From assembly GCA_016916535.1 (NCBI GenBank), contig CP070276.1:1922001-1986000 (forward strand): 64,000 nucleotides of DNA. The letters run 5' to 3'. This stretch comes from Dysgonomonadaceae bacterium zrk40 (GTDB lineage: Bacteria; Bacteroidota; Bacteroidia; Bacteroidales; Dysgonomonadaceae). Below, piece after piece: positions 27,361 to 36,260 of this stretch. The notes beneath the pieces are model-generated. The model did no database searches. It was not told the DNA's origin and saw only the letters and a list, made by a program, of their open reading frames with translations. Numbering within the stretch: the first letter of the stretch is position 1; each line of letters opens with the position of its first letter. Made by a program: the position numbers and the translations under genes.

Positions 27361-27380
27361 GCTATTTTAGCTAAAATAGC
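27361..27380. promoter_or_regulatory. Perfect 20-bp palindrome in the frdCAB leader
   Basis: GCTATTTTAG is followed directly by its exact complement CTAAAATAGC. It begins 63 bases upstream of the frdC ATG. A minus-strand -7-like box TACTTTTG lies at 27400-27407, so the palindrome would be roughly +13 to +32 of the transcript. A single extra half-site GCTATTTTAG occurs at 27460-27469. It could be a repressor operator or an RNA hairpin. Confidence 0.55.
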
Positions 27381-27582
27381 TGCTTTTTTAATATAAATAC
27401 AAAAGTAATACTTTTAAAGCTCAAAAGAGAGCTATATGCGGAAATATTTCCTTAATCAGGCTATTTTAGAACCTGTATGAATATCGTTTGAAAGATACGA
27501 CAAATAAGCGTGACAGAAAAATCGGTTCCGCTTTTGGTGATATTTTCCTATCTTTGTACGCTGATAATTTGAAAATGAGATC

Positions 27583-28572
27583 ATGGATATAGTATTAAGC
27601 GGAATTCGCTCCACCGGTAAGCTGCACCTGGGTAACTATTTCGGTGCCCTGCGTAACTTCATCAGGATGCAGGAAGAGAACAACTGTTATTTTTTCATTG
27701 CCGACATTCACTCCCTTACCACCCATCCCGACCCGAAGTTGTTGCACCAGAACGTGAAGAATGTGCTGGTGGATTATTTGGCTGCCGGTATAGATCCGGA
27801 GAAGTCGGTGATTTATGTGCAGAGCGACCTGTATGAGACGGCAGAGCTCTACCTTTACCTGAACATGCACGCCTACCTGGGTGAACTCTCCAAGACTGCC
27901 TCCTTCAAGGATAAGGCGCGCAAGCAGCCGGAGAACGTGAACGCGGGACTGCTCACCTATCCCACGCTGATGGCGGCAGACATCCTGATCCACAATGCCC
28001 ACAAGGTGCCGGTGGGGAAGGACCAGGAGCAGCACCTCGAGATGACCCGCAAGTTCGCCCGTCGCTTTAACAACTTCTACGGTGTTGATTACTTCAGGGA
28101 GCCGGTGGCTTACAACTTCGGTGAGGAGTTGGTGAAGATCCCCGGTCTGGACGGCAGCGGCAAGATGGGCAAGTCGGAAGGGAATGCCATCTACCTGGGC
28201 GACAGTCCGAAAGAGATTGAGAAGAAGGTGAAGAAAGCGCTCACCGATGCAGGTCCCACTGAACCAAATGCGGTGAAGCCCGATTATATCGAGAACCTGT
28301 TTACACTGTTGCGGGTTGTGTCCACACCGGAGGTAGTAAAACACTTCGATGATCAATGGAGCAGATGTGAAATCCGTTACGGTGATCTGAAGAAACAGCT
28401 GGCCGCTGACATCATCAGCGTGACCGCTCCCATCCGTGAGCGGATGCTGGAAATTGAAAACGATGATGCCTATCTGCGCAAGGTGACTCAGGAAGGAGTC
28501 GAGAAAGCGCGCGAAAATGCCGCGAAGACAATCCGAGAGGTGCGGGAGATTGTAGGCTTCAAGAAATTTTAA
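27583..28572 (+). CDS. trpS: Tryptophanyl-tRNA synthetase
   Basis: A 329-residue class I synthetase that charges tRNA-Trp. The HIGH-like motif is KLHLGNYFG and the KMSKS equivalent is KMGKSEGN. The segment DQEQHLEMTRKFARRFN is typical of TrpRS. TATCTTTG at 27549-27556 is a -7 box 26 bases upstream, giving a very short leader. No T-box or tryptophan leader peptide is visible. A terminator follows at 28591-28620. Confidence 0.96.
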   Translation: MDIVLSGIRSTGKLHLGNYFGALRNFIRMQEENNCYFFIADIHSLTTHPDPKLLHQNVKNVLVDYLAAGIDPEKSVIYVQSDLYETAELYLYLNMHAYLGELSKTASFKDKARKQPENVNAGLLTYPTLMAADILIHNAHKVPVGKDQEQHLEMTRKFARRFNNFYGVDYFREPVAYNFGEELVKIPGLDGSGKMGKSEGNAIYLGDSPKEIEKKVKKALTDAGPTEPNAVKPDYIENLFTLLRVVSTPEVVKHFDDQWSRCEIRYGDLKKQLAADIISVTAPIRERMLEIENDDAYLRKVTQEGVEKARENAAKTIREVREIVGFKKF

Positions 28573-28590
28573 GATACCACAATAGCAGGG

Positions 28591-28620
28591 AGCGGGATGA
28601 GGAGATCATTCCGCTTTTTT
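28591..28620 (+). terminator. Terminator of trpS
   Basis: AGCGGGATGA pairs with TCATTCCGCT around GGAGA, followed by six T residues. Confidence 0.85.
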
Positions 28621-28680
28621 GTAAACTTTTCCCATCTCTGATTGTTCACCTCAATACGCAGACAAAGAGACAATCCATTT

Positions 28681-29583
28681 ATGCTTACATTTAAACCGAT
28701 TGCCCTGCATGACAGGGATCTGATCAATAGTTATTTATGCAGACAGCACTACAGGGCTTCAGACCTCTGTTTCACCAACCTTTGCTGTTGGGGCTCCAAG
28801 TTCGATACTCAGTTTGCCGTGGAAGATGGGTGGCTTTTCATACGCTTCCACGACAACAACGGTCGAAACTCCTATCTCATGCCCATCGGGGGTGATGATA
28901 TCCGGGAGGGAGTTCGCGTAATTATGGAGGACCATAAGCAGTTTGACACCCTCTTTCAGATGAGGGGGCTCACCCGTGAGATGATCGATGAGATTGAAGC
29001 TGCAATGCCGGGTATGTTCGACTATAAGCTAAACCGTTCGGTTTCCGACTATATTTATACCACCGAGAAGCTGACCCACCTGAGGGGAAAAAAGCTGCAG
29101 AGTAAACGCAATCATCTTAACCGCTTCAAGAGGGAGAACGACTGGAAGTATAAGTCGCTGACCGGTCATCCCGAGGTCGTGAAGGAGTGCAAGGCGATGC
29201 TCGACGACTGGATGGAGATGAACCGGGAAGAGAAAGATCCCACGTTGACCTATGATGATCATGCCACCACAATGATGCTCGATCACTTCGAAGAGTTGCA
29301 GCTGAGGGGTGGACTCATCTGCGTGAACAACCGGATCGCCGCTTTCACCATCGGCGAACCGCTCACCGATGACACCATCGTGGTGCATGTGGAGAAAGCC
29401 TTCACCACCATTCATGGAGCCTATACGATTATCAACCAGCAGTTCGCGGAACATGAAACCGAAGGTTACACCTATATCAACCGAGAGGAGGACATGGGCA
29501 TCGAGAACCTGCGCAAGGCGAAGCTCTCCTACCAACCTGATATCCTGCTGGAGAAGTTTAACGCTCGGCTCAAACAACAGTAA
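28681..29583 (+). CDS. DUF2156 (phosphatidylglycerol lysyltransferase C-terminal-like) protein
   Basis: A 300-residue soluble protein of the DUF2156 family, a double GNAT-like fold found at the catalytic end of MprF-type aminoacyl-lipid synthases. Characteristic segments are FTNLCCWGSKFDTQFAVEDGWLFIRF, LRGKKLQSKRNHLNRFKRENDW and EHETEGYTYINREEDMGIENLRKAKLSYQPD. There is no membrane domain, so lipid modification is not assured. The ATG at 28681 is preferred over one at 28642. A GNAT acetyltransferase gene follows after 3 bases, so the two are co-translated and probably act together. Confidence 0.8.
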   Translation: MLTFKPIALHDRDLINSYLCRQHYRASDLCFTNLCCWGSKFDTQFAVEDGWLFIRFHDNNGRNSYLMPIGGDDIREGVRVIMEDHKQFDTLFQMRGLTREMIDEIEAAMPGMFDYKLNRSVSDYIYTTEKLTHLRGKKLQSKRNHLNRFKRENDWKYKSLTGHPEVVKECKAMLDDWMEMNREEKDPTLTYDDHATTMMLDHFEELQLRGGLICVNNRIAAFTIGEPLTDDTIVVHVEKAFTTIHGAYTIINQQFAEHETEGYTYINREEDMGIENLRKAKLSYQPDILLEKFNARLKQQ

Positions 29584-29586
29584 ATC

Positions 29587-30462
29587 ATGATACGTTATGC
29601 CGATAAGCATTCACGTGAGGCGGTGAGGGCGATGTGGAAGAGCTGCTTCGGTGACCCGGATGATTATATGGATGTCTACTTCCGTCATAAGTACCGTGAT
29701 GACCAGACACTGATTTATTTTGACAGGGAGAAGGCGGTTGCCTCGCTGCAGATGTTGCCCTACAATTTCACCTTTCATGGCATTGAGATTCCGGTGCTTT
29801 ACCTCTCGGGAGTATGCACGCTGCCTGAAGCACGCAGGAAAGGAGTCATGCATCAGCTTTTGCTGCGAAGCTTTGAAGTGGCCAGGGAGAGAGAATTTCC
29901 CATGATGTTGTTGGTGCCGCAGGAGGAGTGGTTGCTGGGCTTTTATGCCAAGTATGGCTTTGCACAAACGTTTGATGCCGGCAGGGACCCGCTGCCGTCG
30001 CTCAAGAGCTTTCTTGATGCACATTCGGGCGACCTGCAAGCAGCTTACCGCTCTTTTGATTCACAGTTTCGGGGGTGTGAGATGACACTACAGAAAACTT
30101 ATGACGATTTCTGTGCCATGGTTGAGGAGGCCTCACTCTATCACTTTCCCCCCAAGAAAAATCTTACTGGCATGTCCCGTATCATCGATCTGGAGCGTCT
30201 ATTGCAGATATATGCCGCAGCACAGAATGGTGTTAACTTCTCACTGAAAGTGGATGATCCATTGCTAAAACGAAACAGCGGTGCCTATGCCATATCAGGG
30301 GGCATGGTCATTAAAGATGAGCAACCGCTTGATTCGATGCTGCAGCTGTCAATAACTGATCTTACGCAACACCTCATGGGGTATCATACCAGTGAAGAGG
30401 CCGGGCCGGTCACCACCCTCTTCCCGGAGAAGGCGCCGGCGATGCATTACATGTTGGAGTAG
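29587..30462 (+). CDS. GNAT family N-acetyltransferase, Eis-like
   Basis: A 291-residue protein with an N-terminal GNAT domain. The acetyl-CoA loop region is LSGVCTLPEARRKGVMHQLLLRSFEVARERE (R/Q-x-x-G-x-x-type pattern RKGVMH). A second, degenerate GNAT-like half and an SCP-like C-terminal region are suggested by the length and by MSRIIDLERLL, resembling Eis-type enzymes. Substrate unknown. It begins 3 bases after the DUF2156 gene. It is convergent with corA. Confidence 0.8.
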   Translation: MIRYADKHSREAVRAMWKSCFGDPDDYMDVYFRHKYRDDQTLIYFDREKAVASLQMLPYNFTFHGIEIPVLYLSGVCTLPEARRKGVMHQLLLRSFEVAREREFPMMLLVPQEEWLLGFYAKYGFAQTFDAGRDPLPSLKSFLDAHSGDLQAAYRSFDSQFRGCEMTLQKTYDDFCAMVEEASLYHFPPKKNLTGMSRIIDLERLLQIYAAAQNGVNFSLKVDDPLLKRNSGAYAISGGMVIKDEQPLDSMLQLSITDLTQHLMGYHTSEEAGPVTTLFPEKAPAMHYMLE

Positions 30463-30474
30463 AAGGTTACCCAC

Positions 30475-31419
30475 TCAGAGCCACTTTCGTTTCTTGAAAT
30501 AATAGAGGATGAAGAGTGAGGAGAGCACCATGAAGAGGATGGCCAGAGGGTAGCCCCATTTCTTGTCGATCTCCGGCATAAAGGTGAAGTTCATCCCGTA
30601 GACGCTGGCGATAAGCGTGGGGGGCATGAAGATGACTGAAACGATGGTAAAGATCTTGATGATTTTGTTCTGTTCGATGTTCACATAACCCAGAAAGGTG
30701 TCCTGCAGGTAGTCGAGGCGGTCGAAGCTGAACTTGATGTGTTCCACCAGTGAGTTGATGTCCTTGATGATGATGGTAAGCTTTGGTTGCAGCTCATTGG
30801 GGATAAACTCACTGCGAAGCATGCCTGAGACGGTGCGCTGTTTGTCAATGATGTTCTCCCTGAGAAGCATCGTCTTTTCCTGAAGGTTCTTGATCTCGGA
30901 GAGCAGCTCCTCGTCAGCCTCTTGCAGTGTGAGCGAGTTACTGAGCTGAGTGATCTTCTGTGTCATGTTCTCGATCATGTCGGCATCGAACTCCACCCGT
31001 GTCTCCAGCAGCGCCACCAGCACGTGTGCCCCGGTGGGATAGTTCTTCGGGTTGGCTGAAATCTTCTTCACCGTCTCGTGGAAGGAACTCAGTTCCTCTC
31101 CGCGAACGGTTACCAGGATGTTGTTCTTGAGGATGAACGATACCGGATCGGTTTCGAAGTTAGAAAGCAGGAAGTTGGAGTTCACCACCAGCGTGTCGTT
31201 GGTCTCGATGTAGCGCGACGACATTTCGATCTCAATCATCTCCTCCTCCTCCTGGATGTAGATCTTCAGGAAGTCCTCCAGTTCATTTTCAACCTCCTCG
31301 TCCACGTCGTTGAGGTCAATCCACAGAAAGTTCTGTATGGGGTTTGATTTCAGGAAGTCAAGGCTGCGGCTCAGTCTTACGATGCCATCCTTGTGATAAA
31401 ACAATTTTACTTCCGCCAT
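30475..31419 (-). CDS. corA: Magnesium/cobalt transporter CorA
   Basis: A 314-residue CorA family channel. The long cytoplasmic N-terminal domain (residues 1 to about 245) is rich in charged helices. Two C-terminal membrane helices follow; the first ends in the ion-selectivity motif YGMN, followed by the loop FTFMPEIDKKWGY. The second helix ends in a basic tail (YYFKKRKWL). It assembles as a pentamer and imports magnesium. ksgA lies 36 bases upstream on the same strand and may be co-transcribed. Confidence 0.95.
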   Translation of the reverse strand: MAEVKLFYHKDGIVRLSRSLDFLKSNPIQNFLWIDLNDVDEEVENELEDFLKIYIQEEEEMIEIEMSSRYIETNDTLVVNSNFLLSNFETDPVSFILKNNILVTVRGEELSSFHETVKKISANPKNYPTGAHVLVALLETRVEFDADMIENMTQKITQLSNSLTLQEADEELLSEIKNLQEKTMLLRENIIDKQRTVSGMLRSEFIPNELQPKLTIIIKDINSLVEHIKFSFDRLDYLQDTFLGYVNIEQNKIIKIFTIVSVIFMPPTLIASVYGMNFTFMPEIDKKWGYPLAILFMVLSSLFILYYFKKRKWL

Positions 31420-31455
31420 GGTCTTTCTCTTTTAAATCGTACGTAAATCAGTCCT

Positions 31456-32253
31456 CTATGCCTTTTGACCTCCAGACCGTATCAACGGTTCCAGCAGGTT
31501 GGTGAGTTGCTCGAACTGCTCAATGGAGAGCTGTTCGGGTCTCATGGTGAGCATCGGGTCGTCGGGCATCGGACTCTCTTCTGACAGCAGTGACTTGATG
31601 GAGTTGCGCAGCATCTTCCGTCGCTGGTTAAAGCTGGTCTTCACTACCGTTTTGAACAATTTTTCATTACAGTCGAGCTGCTTTCGCCCGTTGCGGGTGA
31701 GCCGTACGACTGCCGATTTAACTTTGGGCGGAGGGATGAACGCCTGCTCGTTCACCGTGAAGAGGTACTCGATGTCGTACCAAGCCTGTAGCAACACACT
31801 GAGGATGCCGTAGCTCTTGTTACCGGGTGAAGCGGTCATGCGTTCCGCCACCTCCTTTTGGATCATGCCCGCGCAACAGGGTATAGACTCCTTATGGTCG
31901 AGCAATTTGAAAAAAATCTGTGAGGAGATGTTGTAAGGATAATTGCCAATCAGACAGAAGCTTCCGTTATAAAGAGTTGTGAGGTCCATCCGCAGGAAAT
32001 CCTGCTCCAGGATACGGCCTTCGAGGGCAGGGTAGTGCTCTTTGAGGTAAGCTACAGACTCGCGGTCTATCTCCACCACAGTGAGATCTCTGTCCAGTTC
32101 CAGCAGTTGACGGGTGAGCATGCCGGTGCCGGGTCCCACCTCCAGCACCGGGAGAATGGGGAAGTTCTCAAGGCTCTCCGCGATGCGGCGTGCAATCGAC
32201 TCATCCTTGAGAAAGTGCTGCCCTAGGTTTTTTTTTGCTCTTACCTGAAACAT
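31456..32253 (-). CDS. rsmA: 16S rRNA (adenine1518/1519-N6)-dimethyltransferase
   Basis: A 265-residue KsgA/RsmA enzyme that dimethylates two adjacent adenines in the 3' hairpin of 16S rRNA during late 30S assembly. The N-terminus AKKNLGQHFLKD, the SAM loop LEVGPGTGMLTRQLLE and the catalytic NYPYNISSQIFFKLL are diagnostic. On the minus strand TACCTTTG at 32289-32296 is a plausible -7 box. The gene is divergent from the flippase-like gene. Confidence 0.96.
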   Translation of the reverse strand: MFQVRAKKNLGQHFLKDESIARRIAESLENFPILPVLEVGPGTGMLTRQLLELDRDLTVVEIDRESVAYLKEHYPALEGRILEQDFLRMDLTTLYNGSFCLIGNYPYNISSQIFFKLLDHKESIPCCAGMIQKEVAERMTASPGNKSYGILSVLLQAWYDIEYLFTVNEQAFIPPPKVKSAVVRLTRNGRKQLDCNEKLFKTVVKTSFNQRRKMLRNSIKSLLSEESPMPDDPMLTMRPEQLSIEQFEQLTNLLEPLIRSGGQKA

Positions 32254-32398
32254 TGCAATCTGCCGATTATTCCTTATCTTTACCGCCGCAAAGGTAACAT
32301 TTTATTATCAGAAATCTGATAAACCCATTCTAAAAAAACAAGATAGATGAGGCACACACCTTGTGCACGGAGGTGTTTGCGCCCCATTATCTCTCTTG

Positions 32399-33436
32399 GT
32401 GGAACAAATTAACAGTGAACAGGTGAAGATAACAGCTGAATCCCTGAAGAGCTTCCTGAAGACAGTGCTCTCCCTGCTGCTCGGATTGTTTATCATCTGG
32501 GCTATGTATCGCGACACTGATCTGGGCGAGCTGTGGGAAATCACCCGCTCGGCAAATTTCGGAATCATAGCCTTCTCCTTGATCTTCGGGTTGTTGGGCA
32601 ACTTGTTGAGGGGGTTGCGCTGGGAGTTGTTTGTCAATTCACTCGGCTATCATCCTCCACGTGCCAGCCTGGTATATGCCACGCTGGGCAACTATGCGGT
32701 CAACTTTGTCCTGCCGCGCGCTGGTGATGTTTGGCGTTGTGGTGTAGTGAGCAGGTATGATCGAATTCCTTTCTCCAGAACACTGGAGACTTTTCTGATT
32801 GACAAGGTTGTCGACATCATTGCCGGTGTATCAGTGATTTTATTCAGCATGCTGTTCAGCATTGATTTTTTTGTCTCTTATTTCAGCGATAACCCGCAGT
32901 TCGGAGAAGCTCTTTCACACATGTTCTCATCTGTCTGGATTTATCTGATTCTGGTGGCGATGGTGCTGGCGGTAATTGTGATGCGAACCTTCTTCCGGCG
33001 CACCTGGCTGATGATTAAAATCAAGCGTTTTGTCAACACACTTCGCTACGACCTGCGTCTCATCTCCGGAATGAAGGAGAAAAAGAGGATAATAATCTAT
33101 ACGATCCTCCTTTGGTTCTCTTTTTATTTGTATTTTTACATCTGCTTCTTCGCGTTTGATTTCACTAAAGGCCTGGGACCAATGGCAGGATTGATCGTTT
33201 TCGCCATGACCAACATCGGCATCTCGGTGCCTGTACAGGGTGGCATAGGCCCCTGGCATTTCATGGTGATTTCCTCCCTGCTGATTCTGGGAGTGGCCGA
33301 GAAAGAGGCATTGGCATTCGCAGGAGCTGTCTTCACCATTCAGTCGGTCTGGCAGATTCTCTACGGCCTTGTAGGTGTCTTTGCCATGCCGCATGTGAAG
33401 CGGAAAATTGAAACAATCAACGAAAAAACCAATTAA
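32399..33436 (+). CDS. Lysylphosphatidylglycerol synthase TM region / flippase-like protein
   Basis: A polytopic membrane protein of about 345 residues with roughly eight hydrophobic segments, matching the flippase-like (UPF0104/LPG_synthase_TM) family. Conserved pieces are LLGNLLRGLRWELFV, YATLGNYAVNFVLPRAGDVWRCGVVSRYDRIPFSRTLETFLIDKVVD and VPVQGGIGPWHFMV. The soluble LPG-synthase domain is absent; an unrelated DUF2156 protein occurs at 28681-29583. The start is uncertain: no ATG fits. GTG at 32399 (VEQINSEQ) is my choice; a GTG at 32363 is possible. Confidence 0.8.
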   Translation: MEQINSEQVKITAESLKSFLKTVLSLLLGLFIIWAMYRDTDLGELWEITRSANFGIIAFSLIFGLLGNLLRGLRWELFVNSLGYHPPRASLVYATLGNYAVNFVLPRAGDVWRCGVVSRYDRIPFSRTLETFLIDKVVDIIAGVSVILFSMLFSIDFFVSYFSDNPQFGEALSHMFSSVWIYLILVAMVLAVIVMRTFFRRTWLMIKIKRFVNTLRYDLRLISGMKEKKRIIIYTILLWFSFYLYFYICFFAFDFTKGLGPMAGLIVFAMTNIGISVPVQGGIGPWHFMVISSLLILGVAEKEALAFAGAVFTIQSVWQILYGLVGVFAMPHVKRKIETINEKTN

Positions 33437-33448
33437 AGATAAGTAAAC

Positions 33449-34912
33449 ATGGCTACAACAGATTTGCAAAAGCTGACGCCCCAAAGCGTTTGGAAACATT
33501 TTCATTCACTCACCCTCATACCCAGGCCCACGGGTCAGATGGAAGCGGTGACCCGTTTCGTGATGGAGTTCGGAAAAGCTTTGAACCTGGAGACACGGCA
33601 GGACGAGGTGGGCAACGTGGTGATTCACAAGCCGGCTACCAAAGGATATGAAAGTGCTAAAACGGTCATCCTGCAATCACACCTCGATATGGTGCCGCAG
33701 AAAAATGCCGATGTAGCGCATGATTTTACAAAAGATTCCATTCAGACCTTTGTCGACGGAGAGTGGGTGAAAGCCCGTTCCACCACACTGGGTGCTGACA
33801 ACGGCATAGGCTGTGCCATGATGATGGCTCTCCTGGAAGATGAGACACTGGATCATCCTGCCATTGAAGCACTCTTCACCATTGATGAGGAGGTGGGCAT
33901 GGATGGGGCCAACGGTCTGAAGAAAGGATTCCTGCAAGGATCACTGATGCTTAACCTCGATACAGAGGAAGATGGTGAGCTCTGCATTGGCTGTGCCGGC
34001 GGTCGGGATGTGAATGTATCCTTCCGCTACAAGCCGGATACTGAGATTGAAAAGGGAGATATTGCTTTCAAGGTGAGCCTGCGTGGGCTTAAAGGCGGCC
34101 ACTCCGGGGTGCAGATTCATCTGGGAAGGGCCAATGCCAATAAGCTGATGAACCGCTTCCTGAAAGAGGTGGTCAGCAACTACGAAGCACGCATCGCCTC
34201 CATCCAGGGGGGATCGCTGCGCAACGCCATTCCCCGCGAGTCGTTCGTGGTGCTTACCATTCCCGAGCAACTCTCTGACGACTTTATGGACCTGGTGGCT
34301 GAATATGAAGAGCTGTTCCAAAACGACTTCACCGGTATTGAGGAGGGGATCTCCTTCACGGCGGAACGAACCGATTTGCCCAAGAGCCTGATACCGGAGG
34401 AGGTGCAGGATGACCTGATCAATGCGGTAGAGGGATGTCCCAACGGGGTGATCAGCTACCTGGCCGACTTTCCCGGTGTGGTCGAGAGCTCGCTCAACCT
34501 GGCACTTGTGCAGTCCTCCGACGATCGTATTGATGTGAAGCTGCTGGTGCGCAGCTCCTCCGAGAGCCGAAAGGATTGGGTCTGCTCCTCGGTGGAGAGC
34601 CTCTTCCTGCTGGCTGGTGCCCGTGTGGAATTCGACGGTGACTACCCCGGCTGGCAACCCAACGCCCAGAGCGAACTGCTGAACACCATGGAGCGTATCT
34701 ATCTTGAGAAGTTCGATCAGCGGCCCAAGGTGATGGTGATCCATGCAGGCCTTGAGTGTGGCATCATCCAGTCGAACGTAGAGCAGAAACTGGACATTGT
34801 CTCTTTCGGACCTACCATCACAGGAGCTCACTCTCCCGATGAGGCGGTAAAGATTGATACCGTTGAACGTTCTTACGACTATCTGGTGTCGATTCTGAGT
34901 CAACTGAAATAG
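33449..34912 (+). CDS. pepD: Aminoacyl-histidine dipeptidase PepD (M20C)
   Basis: A 487-residue M20 metallopeptidase of the PepD type, cleaving X-His and other dipeptides in the cytosol. Zinc-site motifs are QSHLDMVPQ, GADNGIGCAMMMALLED and TIDEEVGMDGANGL. The lid/dimerisation domain lies about residues 205-385 (RGLKGGHSGVQIH at its start). The last zinc histidine is in TGAHSPDE. It follows the flippase-like gene after 12 bases and precedes the flavodoxin gene by 5 bases, so they form an operon. Confidence 0.95.
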   Translation: MATTDLQKLTPQSVWKHFHSLTLIPRPTGQMEAVTRFVMEFGKALNLETRQDEVGNVVIHKPATKGYESAKTVILQSHLDMVPQKNADVAHDFTKDSIQTFVDGEWVKARSTTLGADNGIGCAMMMALLEDETLDHPAIEALFTIDEEVGMDGANGLKKGFLQGSLMLNLDTEEDGELCIGCAGGRDVNVSFRYKPDTEIEKGDIAFKVSLRGLKGGHSGVQIHLGRANANKLMNRFLKEVVSNYEARIASIQGGSLRNAIPRESFVVLTIPEQLSDDFMDLVAEYEELFQNDFTGIEEGISFTAERTDLPKSLIPEEVQDDLINAVEGCPNGVISYLADFPGVVESSLNLALVQSSDDRIDVKLLVRSSSESRKDWVCSSVESLFLLAGARVEFDGDYPGWQPNAQSELLNTMERIYLEKFDQRPKVMVIHAGLECGIIQSNVEQKLDIVSFGPTITGAHSPDEAVKIDTVERSYDYLVSILSQLK

Positions 34913-34917
34913 CTGTG

Positions 34918-35418
34918 ATGCACAATACGCTGATTGTTTTTGCTTCGAATCATGGTACCGTTGAACGTTGTGCCCGCGAGCTATTCCGGCTTATGGACGG
35001 AAAGGTGGATTTGTGCAACTTGAATCGTCGTGAATCAATACCTGATCTGAATGTGTACGATTCCCTTATCGTGGGAGGATCCATTCATTATGGTAAAGTT
35101 CAGAACGTGATTGCCGGGTTTTGTAAAAACAATCAGTCGCTGCTGGCCGAGAAACGGCTGGGTCTATTTGTCAACTGTCTATACAGCGGAGAAAAAGCAC
35201 AGCAACAACTCGACAAGGCTTTTCCCGAAAGCCTTGCCCGGCATGCGCTTGTGCGTGAATATTTTGGTGGTGAACTGGATGAGGAGAAAATGAACTTCTG
35301 GGAGCGTCTCATTACGAGGCAGATAGTCCGTAGTGAGGAGCTGGAGGTTTACCTCGACAAAGAAAAAATAACACGTTTTGCTAACATTATGACCTCAAAC
35401 AATGAAGAGAAGGCTTGA
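34918..35418 (+). CDS. Flavodoxin-domain protein, HemG-like
   Basis: A 166-residue flavodoxin-fold protein. The FMN phosphate loop is FASNHGTVERCA at residues about 7-18, followed by VGGSIHYGKVQNVIAGF, which resembles HemG (menaquinone-dependent protoporphyrinogen IX dehydrogenase). Haem biosynthesis genes are not nearby, and many Bacteroidales lack a full haem pathway, so the redox partner is uncertain. A GTG at 34915 precedes the chosen ATG at 34918. The 3' end overlaps the next small membrane protein by 17 bases. Confidence 0.75.
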   Translation: MHNTLIVFASNHGTVERCARELFRLMDGKVDLCNLNRRESIPDLNVYDSLIVGGSIHYGKVQNVIAGFCKNNQSLLAEKRLGLFVNCLYSGEKAQQQLDKAFPESLARHALVREYFGGELDEEKMNFWERLITRQIVRSEELEVYLDKEKITRFANIMTSNNEEKA

Positions 35419-35617
35419 GAAACAGCTCCTGTTACCACTGGTTCTTGTGTGCTACGCCCTCATCATGGGAGTCCTCGCTTACCCCCGTTACCGTACCTCG
35501 GGCAACTGGGGTGAGTACTTCACGATCATAGGTATCACGCTGTTGCTTGCACTCCTCCTGTATTTTCTGCTGAAGCGCAGAGAGAACATCCGCAATCGTT
35601 TCAAGGGAGAGGAATAG
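35402..35617 (+). CDS. Small two-helix membrane protein
   Basis: A 71-residue protein with two hydrophobic segments (about residues 8-26 and 39-58) and a basic tail (KRRENIRNRFKGEE). No named family is recognised. Its 17-base overlap with the flavodoxin gene implies translational coupling, so it may anchor or assist that protein. A strong terminator follows at 35676-35715. Confidence 0.65.
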   Translation: MKRRLEKQLLLPLVLVCYALIMGVLAYPRYRTSGNWGEYFTIIGITLLLALLLYFLLKRRENIRNRFKGEE

Positions 35618-35675
35618 TTTGCCTGGGCATCAGCTGTGATGGGTTACGCCGCCAGTATGACGATCCCCAATCGAT

Positions 35676-35715
35676 TAACCGGCTCAGGCTATTGCCTGAA
35701 AGCCGGTTTTTTTTT
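35676..35715 (+). terminator. Terminator of the pepD-flavodoxin operon
   Basis: AACCGGCT and AGCCGGTT form the outer stem and AGGC/GCCT the inner stem around ATT. A run of nine T follows. Confidence 0.9.
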
Positions 35716-35801
35716 GAACATGTTTCACAAAATAAAAGATCTTCGTTGTCACAAAATTCCACATTCGTCGTCTTTCTTATACAAACAGATTAATTTTTGG
35801 T

Positions 35802-36260
35802 ATGATGAAGAATAAGATTCTTGCGCTGATGGTTTTTGCGCTCCTTACAGCCGGTCTGCAGGCACAAACAAAGTTGAATGAACTGTACCGCGAATTTGCC
35901 CGTGCCGAGAATGTCACCAAGGTCAACTTGAACGGCTTTGCGCTGATGTTTGCCAAACCTTTCATGGAGGATCATGGAGATGGTAAGTTGAGCAGCATCC
36001 GTGTGCTCTCTCTCGAGGATTGTCCTCAGGAAGTGAAAGAACGATTCAGTCGTTCAGCACTGAATTTCCGTGACGATGATTTTGAACTGTTTCTCAACAC
36101 CAACGATGCCAATGAGAAAGCACGGATCTTCGTGAAGATAAAAGATCAGCTCATTCGTGAGATGGTGATCATCACCACGGGCGACGATCCTGCTTTGGTA
36201 CACCTGAAAGGGAAATTTCGGCCATCCGATATCGATGCGATGAGCAATGGAGGGAGGTGA
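35802..36260 (+). CDS. DUF4252 domain protein (first copy)
   Basis: A 152-residue exported protein with a signal peptide (MMKNKILALMVFALLTAGLQAQ) and a DUF4252-type body (LNELYREFARAENVTKVNLNGFALMFAKPF; the C-terminal half is predicted beta-rich with a conserved FVKIKDQLIREMVIITTGDDPALVHLKGKF). Function is unknown; the family is Bacteroidota-specific and typically sits beside an ECF sigma factor. It overlaps the sigma gene by 14 bases and opens a four-gene operon that closes with a second DUF4252 gene. Confidence 0.75.
   Translation: MMKNKILALMVFALLTAGLQAQTKLNELYREFARAENVTKVNLNGFALMFAKPFMEDHGDGKLSSIRVLSLEDCPQEVKERFSRSALNFRDDDFELFLNTNDANEKARIFVKIKDQLIREMVIITTGDDPALVHLKGKFRPSDIDAMSNGGR

Noticed and set aside
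28681-33436. Split MprF: DUF2156 protein plus flippase-like membrane protein as one lipid-modifying system
   Set aside because: The two genes are about 3.7 kb apart, in different units with corA and ksgA between, so a joint function is not supported by the sequence.
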